Below are positions 1 through 7,691 of a stretch of DNA of 64,000 nt, piece by piece. Below the pieces are notes generated by a model. The model saw only the letters and a program-made list of their open reading frames with translations, searched no databases and had not been told where the DNA came from. This stretch comes from Mucilaginibacter_A sp050954285. GTDB taxonomy: Bacteria > Bacteroidota > Bacteroidia > Sphingobacteriales > Sphingobacteriaceae. Positions within the stretch are counted from its first letter, which is position 1, and each line of letters begins with the position of its first letter. Position numbers and translations under genes: made by a program. The stretch covers positions 1 to 64,000 of the forward strand of contig JBPBPL010000017.1 of NCBI GenBank assembly GCA_050954285.1, given 5' to 3'.

Positions 1-27
1 AATACGCACCGATTAAAATATATAGTG

Positions 28-87
28 TTAAAAGAAGTATTGTCATGAACAGCTCAAATATCGGTTTTAAGTTAATACTTCTTTTAG
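28..87. repeat. Inverted pair of the dispersed 12-base motif
   Basis: TAAAAGAAGTAT at about 29-40 faces ATACTTCTTTTA at 75-86, so two copies of the motif lie head to head 34 bases apart downstream of the DUF2236 gene. This is the first of many copies in the window. No gene was recognised in bases 1-96. Confidence 0.75.
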
Positions 88-96
88 CATATATTT

Positions 97-1197
97 TTAG
101 GCTGTTAAACTTAACGGTAAATTGAAACGCGGATTTGATTTTTTTGATGGGGAAGAGCGCAATTTCTTAAAATCCAACCGCTGGTTCTGGTACGAAAATT
201 TGGTGTTAAGTTGCTTCAAAACCTGAAAATTACTGATTAACTGCAAAAATTTTACAGTAGATATTGCTGCAGTCTGCGGGGGCAATGCTAATAAATTTGC
301 TATTTCATCGCCCATTAAATAGCGCATCAATTGCATGGTTTGTTTGGGTTGAAAATTGGGATCAACTGCAGCAAAATACTTAACCAGGGATTGTGTGAGT
401 AAAATACCGTGTTCTGATAGTTTAAAATTCCGCAAACGGATGGCTTCTTCCAATAGTAAAGCTTCTTTGCCGGTTTCGGGCAGCAGGCGTTCATCAACAC
501 CCAGCAAAAACCCGATCACGTTCCACAAATGCATAAAAGCCTGCTGTTCGGGATAGCTAATGGTTAAACCGAATTTACGCAAACCACGAATCACCAGCAA
601 TGAAAAAGACAAATTTGTACCAGCCATATCTTCCTGATTTACCGGTAAGCCCCATTCCGCTTTGTTCCATTTGCCGCTTTTACTGGTGTAAAATCGGATT
701 GCGGCGTGTAACAAACGTACTTTCAAAATGCTGGCAAAACCTTTTCCATCCGGTTTAAAAGCGTTTGGTGCCATCACATCCCACACAAAATCTGCGGTTT
801 CGTTCAAGCGGTGTTCGGGTTTATTTTTGATGCGTTCCGACAGATCGAGCACGCGTGCGCCATCTGCAGCAGCATAGCAATAAGGCAGCGAAAGCAAACC
901 CAGCAAATTCATGATGGCACCGGCGTGAACAGCAAAAAAAGCTGCACCTTGATCCATTAGCTTTTGATCGGCCCAATCCGGTAATTTTGTGGCAGATTGG
1001 AATGCTTCTTTTACCGCATAAAAATTGGCGGCTTGTTGCAGATCAGAATTTAAATTGATTGAATCCAGCAAACTTCTGAATGCTGTTTTTTGAACATCAT
1101 CTGCAAAAACCGCTGCAATTAAATCATCTCCGGCAAAATCTCCCTGCAGGCGCATGGAAGCTAAAAATTCAAAACCATAATTTGCTGCGAGTTTCAT
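97..1197 (-). CDS. DUF2236 / MpaB-like oxygenase family protein
   Basis: 366 residues, predicted cytoplasmic, no signal peptide. It resembles the DUF2236 family (MpaB-like and latex-clearing, haem-binding oxygenases): a near N-terminal MRLQGDFAGDDL segment (residues 15-26), an HAAIR motif (164-168) and NQEDMAGT (187-194) match family hallmarks. Substrate cannot be read from the sequence. Residues KEAF (63-66) are encoded by a copy of the dispersed motif at 1002-1013. Single gene on the minus strand; the nearest upstream gene is a decarboxylase 80 bases away. Family assignment is fairly secure, oxygenase activity is inferred. Confidence 0.75.
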   Translation of the reverse strand: MKLAANYGFEFLASMRLQGDFAGDDLIAAVFADDVQKTAFRSLLDSINLNSDLQQAANFYAVKEAFQSATKLPDWADQKLMDQGAAFFAVHAGAIMNLLGLLSLPYCYAAADGARVLDLSERIKNKPEHRLNETADFVWDVMAPNAFKPDGKGFASILKVRLLHAAIRFYTSKSGKWNKAEWGLPVNQEDMAGTNLSFSLLVIRGLRKFGLTISYPEQQAFMHLWNVIGFLLGVDERLLPETGKEALLLEEAIRLRNFKLSEHGILLTQSLVKYFAAVDPNFQPKQTMQLMRYLMGDEIANLLALPPQTAAISTVKFLQLISNFQVLKQLNTKFSYQNQRLDFKKLRSSPSKKSNPRFNLPLSLTA

Positions 1198-1277
1198 TTT
1201 ACCAGTTTAAAGATAAAATGAAACCCGGCAGAAATAGTTTGATCCGCAGAAAGCGAAATAGAAATATGATAAATGGA

Positions 1278-2672
1278 TTAGGTTGTGTAACCTAAAATTT
1301 TGAGCACCTGTTTGCTGTTTTGTTCCTCGCCAAAAACATCAAAATTAAACGTTTCGTCGCGGTTTCTGCGGATAATCACATGTTTTGGAGAAGGTAAAAG
1401 GCAATGATGAATGCCGCCGTAACCGCTTAAAACTTCCTGATAAGCACCCGTATGAAAAAAGCCCAGATACTGTACTTTTCGAGTTTTGGGCATGTAAACG
1501 CTGTTCATGTGCGCTTCCTGATTGTAATAATCCTGGCCGTCGCAAGTAATTCCACCTAAGTTAACACGCTCATATTCAGTATCCCAGTTGTTAATCGGCA
1601 ATAAAATATACTTTTGGTTCAGCGCCCAAACGTCTGGTAAATTGGTGATGAAAGAACCGTCCAACATCAGCCACTTTTCGCGGTCGTTTTGTTGTTTCCG
1701 GCCTAAAACCTTGTACAAAATCCCAGAAGCTTCTGCAACCGTATATTTGCCAAATTCGGTAATAATATCAGGTTCTTCAACTTCATTTTCGGCACAAATT
1801 TCTTTGATCCGGCTCACAATTTCATTGATCATGTATTCATAATCGAAATCAAAAACCAGCGAATCTTTAAAAGGCAAGCCGCCGCCAATATCCAGCGTAT
1901 CCAAATCCGGGTTGATCTTTTTGAATTTGCAATAAAGCGTTACATATTTTTCCAGTTCGTTCCAGTAATATGGCGTATCAGAAATGCCGGAATTGATAAA
2001 AAAGTGCAGCAGTTTGACTTTAAAATTCGAGTTAGAAACGATTTTCGTATTGTAAAAATCAATTACATCCTCCATCCGTACGCCCAGCCGGGAAGTGTAA
2101 AACTGAGAATCCGGTTGTTCCTCAGCCGCAATTCGGATACCTAAATTGCAGGGTGATTCCAGTTCTACTTCATCGTCATAAAGGTTAAATTCCTCTTTAT
2201 TATCCAGCACCGGAATGATGTTTTTGAAGCCATCGTGCAGCATATCAATGATATACTGTTTGTATTGATACGTTTTAAAACCGTTGCAAATCACAGTAAC
2301 ATCTTTGGTCAGCGAACCTTTTTTCTCCAGCGCATCAATCATCGGCATATCAAAAGCTGAAGAAGTTTCGAGGTGGATTTCGTTTTTCAAAGCCTCTTCC
2401 ACAATGTGGCGGAAATGCGAACTTTTGGTGCAATAACAATATTTGTACGAGCCGCGATAGTTATTTTTAACTATGGCAGACTGAAAAAGGAGTTTGGCTT
2501 GCTGGATTTTTTTACTAATCAGCGGCAAATAAGTGAAACGCAGCGGCGTGCCATACGTTTCAATCATTTCCATCAGATTCAGATCGTGGAAATACAATTC
2601 ATCATCAATAATTTCAAAACCTTCCTGCGGGAAACCTACGCTCAGGTCCAGGAATTCTTCGTAGCTCTGCAT
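1278..2672 (-). CDS. speA: Arginine decarboxylase, PLP fold III (SpeA-like)
   Basis: 464-residue alanine-racemase-fold decarboxylase of the type annotated as biosynthetic arginine decarboxylase in Bacteroidota (arginine to agmatine, entry to polyamines). Visible features: the PLP-lysine region YCTKSSHFRH (about residues 80-89), the glycine-rich DIGGGLPFK phosphate-binding loop, ITEFGKYTV, and CDGQD near the C-terminal third, which matches the catalytic Cys/Asp motif of fold III decarboxylases. Much shorter than the about 630-residue enterobacterial SpeA, so diaminopimelate or ornithine decarboxylase activity cannot be excluded; the neighbouring arginine/citrulline hydrolases and argS favour arginine. 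Confidence 0.8.
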   Translation of the reverse strand: MQSYEEFLDLSVGFPQEGFEIIDDELYFHDLNLMEMIETYGTPLRFTYLPLISKKIQQAKLLFQSAIVKNNYRGSYKYCYCTKSSHFRHIVEEALKNEIHLETSSAFDMPMIDALEKKGSLTKDVTVICNGFKTYQYKQYIIDMLHDGFKNIIPVLDNKEEFNLYDDEVELESPCNLGIRIAAEEQPDSQFYTSRLGVRMEDVIDFYNTKIVSNSNFKVKLLHFFINSGISDTPYYWNELEKYVTLYCKFKKINPDLDTLDIGGGLPFKDSLVFDFDYEYMINEIVSRIKEICAENEVEEPDIITEFGKYTVAEASGILYKVLGRKQQNDREKWLMLDGSFITNLPDVWALNQKYILLPINNWDTEYERVNLGGITCDGQDYYNQEAHMNSVYMPKTRKVQYLGFFHTGAYQEVLSGYGGIHHCLLPSPKHVIIRRNRDETFNFDVFGEEQNSKQVLKILGYTT

Positions 2673-2748
2673 TAATTAAATTTTTGGCAAATGTGTTGTT
2701 TTTATACGGGATTTCTCACCATCCGGCCGTAATTTTTACAGATGATTT

Positions 2749-3666
2749 TCAAGCTGTTTCCGATGCTGTTTTTACCGGCAAAAAAACCTCGGCCATCATG
2801 CAGCGCGCACTGCCGCCGCCGTTGGTTTCGATGGTGTTTAAAGTGGAATAAATCAGTCTGCAATATTTTTCCAAAGCTTTTGTTTGAGCTTCTTTTAAAG
2901 ACAAAAAAGCCGTTTCTGACATTACCAGCAAGCTTTCTCCCAGCTTGTTTTTAAGCTGAAGCATGTTTCCGGCAAAAGCATTCATCTGATCCAAAGAAAT
3001 TGCTATGATTTCTTTGCCGGATTGTAGCAATGCTTCTTTTACCATACTTTTTTCGGTATCGTTTGAGATTGAATCTAAACAAATCACCACAAAATGATCA
3101 CCCAAAGCCATCAAAACATTAGTATGATAAATGGCTTTTCCTGCTTGATCGGCAGCATGAAAAGTAACTGGTTTATAACCAGATAATCTGCAAAATTCTG
3201 CCAATACTTCTTGATTAGTTCTTGGCGAAAGGCAGGCGTAAACCAGTTTATTTTCACGATCCAAAACCATGCTTCCGGTGCCTTCCAGAAACTGGTTTTG
3301 CTGTTCAAAATAACTCAGGTCAAAAACCTGTTCTATTTCGAATGCTTCTTTTATCGACTTAAAAACCTTACGTTCCAGCCGGCGGTTTTCGGCCTGCATC
3401 GGGTATAAAAAAACCGAGCCGTTTTGGTGGAAAGAAATCCAGTTGTTAGGAAAAATAGAATCTGGCGTGTGCGGTTGCGTGGTATCATCAATTACTGCTA
3501 CATCTACACCATTTTCCCGCAGTAGCTGCACAAAAGCATCAAATTCATGTAAGGCTTTTTGCTGAACCTGAGTTTGTTCGCCATTTTTTTGGAAAGCGTT
3601 ACTCTCCGCAGTTTGCTCATTAAAACCAAAATCTACAGGGCGGATCATCAGTATCTGTGAAGTCAT
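2749..3666 (-). CDS. ctlX: CtlX-like citrulline/arginine hydrolase (pentein fold)
   Basis: 305 residues of the guanidino-group-modifying (pentein) superfamily, closest in appearance to the citrulline utilisation hydrolase CtlX. Motifs: DSIFPNNWISFH (about residues 69-80), LEGTGSMVLD, YHTNVLMALG with the catalytic His region, and a C-terminal NGGGSARCMMAEVF that carries the nucleophilic Cys. It sits between arginine decarboxylase and a second pentein enzyme, suggesting arginine or citrulline breakdown. Three copies of the dispersed motif lie in the gene (2762, 3030 and 3342). Exact substrate is inferred. Confidence 0.75.
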   Translation of the reverse strand: MTSQILMIRPVDFGFNEQTAESNAFQKNGEQTQVQQKALHEFDAFVQLLRENGVDVAVIDDTTQPHTPDSIFPNNWISFHQNGSVFLYPMQAENRRLERKVFKSIKEAFEIEQVFDLSYFEQQNQFLEGTGSMVLDRENKLVYACLSPRTNQEVLAEFCRLSGYKPVTFHAADQAGKAIYHTNVLMALGDHFVVICLDSISNDTEKSMVKEALLQSGKEIIAISLDQMNAFAGNMLQLKNKLGESLLVMSETAFLSLKEAQTKALEKYCRLIYSTLNTIETNGGGSARCMMAEVFLPVKTASETA

Positions 3667-3800
3667 TTTTTGTTCAGTTATTAATTTACGGCCATTTTAT
3701 TTACCTAAAAAACCATTATTATAAAATTTAACCTGCTCAATGCAATTATGCTATTTTTTTCTTTTGTCGTAATAATTTTTCGTTCTACGTGTTAATTAAT

Positions 3801-3830
3801 ATATAAACAGACTACTACTCTGTTTTATAT
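3801..3830. other. Small AT-rich hairpin
   Basis: Arms ATATAAACAGA and TCTGTTTTATAT with a CTACTAC loop can pair with one bulged base. It lies in the divergent gap between ctlX and a small unknown gene. No T-run follows, so a terminator role is not supported; it may be a leader structure or chance. Confidence 0.35.
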
Positions 3831-3877
3831 GAAGAAACTATTTATTAAGTGGGATTAGTGCCGAAAGATTTATTATT

Positions 3878-4117
3878 ATGACCAAAATTATCATCCAAAC
3901 CAGCAAATACAGAGGTTTGTATCAGATTATTCTTTTACAGTGCCAGCAATTTTTTATTGTTAAATGGTGGAAAACTGTTAGCATTACAGAGCATTTGGAA
4001 GAAGAATCGATTGCTAAATTGTGTGAGCTGATGAAAAAATACAAGGTTAAACAATGCGACATTTACGATTGGAGCGGTGATGAGTATTATCAGCAAGTTC
4101 TGAAAAAAGCAGTGTAA
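3878..4117 (+). CDS. Small hypothetical protein, 79 aa
   Basis: Not recognised. A lysine-rich start with a hydrophobic patch, then KWWKTVSITEHLEEESI and a helical CELMKKYKVK segment that looks like genuine coding sequence. Charge pattern suggests a soluble protein. It runs convergent to the arginine-deiminase-like gene 17 bases away. A motif copy (TAAAAACAGCAT, 4115-4126) begins in its TAA stop codon. The size and lack of a clear ribosome-binding site leave some doubt that it is expressed. Confidence 0.5.
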   Translation: MTKIIIQTSKYRGLYQIILLQCQQFFIVKWWKTVSITEHLEEESIAKLCELMKKYKVKQCDIYDWSGDEYYQQVLKKAV

Positions 4118-4134
4118 AAACAGCATTCCGAAAC

Positions 4135-5580
4135 TTATAATTCCTCCCGGAACAAGGGCATACTCATGCAGTGAAAACCACCGCGTGCACGGGACAGTTC
4201 TGCTGATGGGAAAGTGATAACTGTATTGCTGATATTTTCCGGCTGACATTCCTTGCTTTCAAATTTGCTGAGCAAATCTCCGGCTTTAATTATTGTAAAT
4301 CCCTGATTTTTAAAAGCTTGCAGCGTTTTATCGTTACGGTCATATCCCAAAACTACGCCTTCTTTTAACGCAAGCAAATTGCAGCTGTCCGTCCATTGTT
4401 CGCGGGAATCATAAGGGAAAACGTTATTGCCAGAATAAATAAATTGAGTTTTCTCCATACTGCCGAGTTCGTTTTGGCTGATGTCGTTCAGCAAATCTTC
4501 GAGCCGGTTAAAGCGTGTTGGCGTGTTGATTTTACCATTTTCAAACTGAATAATTTCTGGTCGGTTTGTTTTAAAATTTTCGGTAAGATGATTAATCGGC
4601 AGTTCATCTTTTGGTTTTTCATCTTCATTAAAAAGCGAAGACAGCAAAACCCACATGTTCTTTTTTACCTGTGTAAAAACAGTATCGAGGTGCATGAAAT
4701 CACGTTTATGCGGAATTTTGATTACCGTAACTTTTTGCACCACGTTTTTCTCAAACAAAATTTTGATCACTGCACTGGCAGCTTGCGGCGTGGTACGTTC
4801 TCCGCAGCCAATTAGTAAATGGTTTTTGCTCACCATCATCACATCGCCGCCTTCCAGCGTATTTAAAGCATCAATTTCTCCTTCGGGAATTAAAAAATGT
4901 TGTTCAGATTGCGGCACTTCAATGATATTCTGACGATAGTCTTCAAATATCGGATGGTTAAAAAAGATGTATTTCGTTAGTAAAGCCTCGCGCGAACGTG
5001 GTTTGCGCGCCGGTTTGTTCAGTAAAACGTGATTGTTGATGGTGGTGCCCAAATCACGCGTAAAAATCAGGTTCGGAATTGGTGCAAAAAATATTTTTTC
5101 GTCCGGCATCGTGCCCGAAATCAACAAAACGGTTAACTGAATTGAAGATAATTTCAATAATTGTTGCTGTTGCAGATAAGTGCAGCTTTCTGTAGCGCAA
5201 ACGGCGGCAACTAATTGCTGCCGAATGGTTGGTTCCTCCAAAATCTCAGCCAATAAAACTTCCAGTTCAATTACTTTTTTGGAGGAATGGAAGCCAGGTT
5301 TGCCAGGTTTGTAAAATTCGCGCTTGCTGTTTTTAGCATCTAAAATTTGGATTTTCCCGTGGATCAAATCAGGATCTAAAAAATAAAGAAGGATTTTGGT
5401 ATATAAGTCGTATTCTTTTCCGCGGATAGTTTCTAGGTGCACAATATCTTCAAACAACCAGTCCTGCGCTTTGGATGGCACCACTTTTCCCAAACCTTTA
5501 TCCGGACTATGGACTAAAATCCGGCGCAACGAACCAATTTCTGAACTAACCTGAAGTTGAAACTCATCTTTTAAAAGCAT
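4135..5580 (-). CDS. Arginine-deiminase-like hydrolase
   Basis: Pentein-fold enzyme, 481 residues from the ATG at 5580. Visible signatures: RRILVHSPD near the N-terminus, NLIFTRD, LEGGDVMMV, HLDTVF with the catalytic His, and a C-terminal RGGFHCMSMPLFRE that matches the Cys-nucleophile motif of arginine deiminases. Expected reaction: arginine to citrulline plus ammonia. The open frame continues upstream to 5658, but a TAAATTTG promoter box at 5598-5605 lies inside that extension, so the start at 5580 is preferred. Longer than the about 410-residue classical ArcA, so it may be a related hydrolase or amidinotransferase. Confidence 0.8.
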   Translation of the reverse strand: MLLKDEFQLQVSSEIGSLRRILVHSPDKGLGKVVPSKAQDWLFEDIVHLETIRGKEYDLYTKILLYFLDPDLIHGKIQILDAKNSKREFYKPGKPGFHSSKKVIELEVLLAEILEEPTIRQQLVAAVCATESCTYLQQQQLLKLSSIQLTVLLISGTMPDEKIFFAPIPNLIFTRDLGTTINNHVLLNKPARKPRSREALLTKYIFFNHPIFEDYRQNIIEVPQSEQHFLIPEGEIDALNTLEGGDVMMVSKNHLLIGCGERTTPQAASAVIKILFEKNVVQKVTVIKIPHKRDFMHLDTVFTQVKKNMWVLLSSLFNEDEKPKDELPINHLTENFKTNRPEIIQFENGKINTPTRFNRLEDLLNDISQNELGSMEKTQFIYSGNNVFPYDSREQWTDSCNLLALKEGVVLGYDRNDKTLQAFKNQGFTIIKAGDLLSKFESKECQPENISNTVITFPSAELSRARGGFHCMSMPLFREEL

Positions 5581-5597
5581 ATATTTTGTTTGGTGTG

Positions 5598-5605
5598 CAA
5601 ATTTA
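5598..5605 (-). promoter_or_regulatory. -7 box of the arginine-deiminase-like gene
   Basis: TAAATTTG on the minus strand, an exact match to the Bacteroidota TAnnTTTG box. Transcription would start about 10-15 bases before the ATG at 5580, giving a very short leader and excluding the longer frame start at 5658. Confidence 0.6.
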
Positions 5606-5674
5606 TCACAATAATGCAATGTTGAGATTATACGCTGATTAGAGAATAGAGACTGCAAAAAACTTCTAATTCCT

Positions 5675-5682
5675 TAAATTTG
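5675..5682 (+). promoter_or_regulatory. -7 box of argS
   Basis: TAAATTTG ends five bases before the argS ATG at 5688. If used, the transcript would start at or within a few bases of the start codon, that is, leaderless or nearly so. It lies back to back with the box at 5598-5605. Confidence 0.6.
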
Positions 5683-5687
5683 CACTT

Positions 5688-7457
5688 ATGGATTTTATTT
5701 TAGAAGCTGCCGTTCGTGCCGTAAAAACTTTATTTGAGATTGATATTCAGCCTGAAAGTTTAACGTTGCAACAAACGCGCAAAGAATTTGAAGGCGATGT
5801 TACCATTGTTGTTTTCCCAATCACCAAATTTTCACGTAAATCTCCGGAACAAACCGGAACTGTAATTGGCGAATTTTTGGTAGCGGAAGTAGATCAGGTT
5901 GAGTCTTTTAACGTGATCAAAGGCTTCTTAAATTTATCCCTTAAAAACAGCTATTGGATTGATGTTTTTTACAACGAAATTGATCAGCCCAATTTCGGTA
6001 TCATTCCGCCAAACGGACAAAAAGTAATGGTCGAATACTCATCGCCTAATACCAACAAGCCGCTGCACTTGGGTCATGTACGCAATAATTTATTGGGTTA
6101 TTCGGTTGCAGAGATTTTGAAAGCGAATGGTTATGAAGTAATTAAAGCTAATTTAGTTAACGATCGTGGCATACATATTTGCAAATCGATGCTGGCCTGG
6201 CAAAAATTTGGCAACGGTGAAACGCCGGAAACTTCGGGTTTAAAAGGAGATCATTTGGTTGGAAAGTATTATGTACGTTTTGATCAGGAATATAAAAAGC
6301 AAATTGAGGAATTAAAAGTTCAAGGCGAAACTGAAGATCAGGCTAAAAAAAATGCGCCATTAATTCGCGAAGCGCAGGAAATGCTGCAGCAATGGGAGCA
6401 GGGCAATCCGCAGGTAATTTCATTATGGATGGACATGAATACTTGGGTTTATGCCGGATTTGAAGAAACGTATAAAAAACTGGGTGTTGATTTTGACCAG
6501 TATTATTATGAATCCAATACTTATTTATTGGGGAAATCTCTGGTGGATGAAGGTTTGGAAAAAGGAGTTTTCTTTAAAAAAACGGATGGCTCAGTTTGGA
6601 TTGATCTGGCGGCTGATGGTTTGGATGAGAAACTGGTGCTTCGTGCCGATGGAACTTCGGTTTACATGACCCAGGATTTAGGAACGGCACAGTTAAAATA
6701 TAATGAATACCATACAGATAAAGCTTTAAATGTAGTGGGCAACGAACAGGATTACCATTTTAAAGTGCTGTACCTGATTTTAAAAAAATTAGGGAAAAGT
6801 TGGGCAGAAGGTTTGTACCATTTATCCTACGGCATGGTTGATCTGCCATCTGGCAAAATGAAATCCCGCGAAGGAACGGTTGTAGATGCTGATGATTTAA
6901 TTTCTGAAATGGAAACCACTGCCAAAGAGCAAACGGATATTTTGGGAAAAGCAGCTAATTTTCCGGAAGAAGAAAAGCAGAATTTGTATCACATTATAGG
7001 AATGGGTGCTTTGAAATATTTTCTGCTCAAAGTAGAACCTAAAAAACGCTTGCTTTTTGACCCGAAAGAGTCGATTGATTTTCAAGGAAATACTGGCCCT
7101 TTTATACAATATACTTATGCCCGCATCCGCTCGGTTTTAAATAAAGGTGCGCTTAATATCAATACTGTTTTTACACCGATAAAAACAGTATCGGTGGTTG
7201 AAAAAGATTTGATCATACAGTTGGAGCAATTTCCTGTATTTTTAGCAGAAGCCGCTGCGAACTATAGTCCCGCTGTAATTGCAAACTATGTTTATGAACT
7301 GGCAAAGCTTTACAACAAGTTTTATCATGAAGAAAGTATTTTAAAGGCGGAAGAAGGAGAAGTAATGCAATTTCGATTACAATTATCTTATCATACTGCA
7401 AAAATTATTAAAACTTCTATGTTTTTATTAGGAATTCAAGTTCCGGAACGGATGTAA
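5688..7457 (+). CDS. argS: Arginyl-tRNA synthetase
   Basis: 589 residues, normal for class I ArgRS, which charges tRNA-Arg. The N-terminal additional domain (about 1-110) is followed by the HIGH signature as PLHLGHVRNN (about 126-135) and the KMSKS-equivalent GKMKSREGT in the middle third; the C-terminal anticodon-binding domain ends in SMFLLGIQVPERM. Divergent from the arginine-deiminase-like gene with back-to-back promoters. A perfect 12-base inverted pair of the dispersed motif lies within the gene at 7162-7191, encoding NTVFTPIKTVSV. Assignment is secure. Confidence 0.97.
   Translation: MDFILEAAVRAVKTLFEIDIQPESLTLQQTRKEFEGDVTIVVFPITKFSRKSPEQTGTVIGEFLVAEVDQVESFNVIKGFLNLSLKNSYWIDVFYNEIDQPNFGIIPPNGQKVMVEYSSPNTNKPLHLGHVRNNLLGYSVAEILKANGYEVIKANLVNDRGIHICKSMLAWQKFGNGETPETSGLKGDHLVGKYYVRFDQEYKKQIEELKVQGETEDQAKKNAPLIREAQEMLQQWEQGNPQVISLWMDMNTWVYAGFEETYKKLGVDFDQYYYESNTYLLGKSLVDEGLEKGVFFKKTDGSVWIDLAADGLDEKLVLRADGTSVYMTQDLGTAQLKYNEYHTDKALNVVGNEQDYHFKVLYLILKKLGKSWAEGLYHLSYGMVDLPSGKMKSREGTVVDADDLISEMETTAKEQTDILGKAANFPEEEKQNLYHIIGMGALKYFLLKVEPKKRLLFDPKESIDFQGNTGPFIQYTYARIRSVLNKGALNINTVFTPIKTVSVVEKDLIIQLEQFPVFLAEAAANYSPAVIANYVYELAKLYNKFYHEESILKAEEGEVMQFRLQLSYHTAKIIKTSMFLLGIQVPERM
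7162..7191. repeat. Perfect inverted repeat of the AC-type motif inside argS
   Basis: ATACTGTTTTTA (7162-7173), six-base spacer CACCGA, TAAAAACAGTAT (7180-7191). The second arm extends to CCGATA...TATCGG. It is fully contained in coding sequence. Confidence 0.8.
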
Positions 7458-7654
7458 GCTTTTAAAAATGTTATATGAGGGGAAATTTTGCTGTGTATTC
7501 TGAAAAGTTTAATTTTTCTTTATTATATGCCTTTTAAGCAAAGAATAAATTTATTTATTTACAAAAACGTACGTAATAATTATTAAATTTTAATTTTTTT
7601 GTAACATTAATGTTTGTTTTAGTGATTTTCTCTCAAATAGTTTGTTTTTATGCA

Positions 7655-7662
7655 TACTTTCG
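7655..7662 (+). promoter_or_regulatory. Candidate -7 box of susC/susD
   Basis: TACTTTCG, one mismatch from TAnnTTTG, 29 bases before the susC ATG, giving a leader of about two dozen bases. No clear -33 TTG at the usual distance. Confidence 0.4.
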
Positions 7663-7691
7663 AAATTAATATTAACTAAAACAAATTAAGC

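Noticed and set aside
45..125. 26-codon hydrophobic frame starting ATG at 45
   Set aside because: No promoter or ribosome-binding site; its Leu codons come from a motif copy and it runs into the end of the DUF2236 gene.
5581..5658. N-terminal extension of the arginine-deiminase-like protein
   Set aside because: The promoter box and probable transcription start lie inside it.
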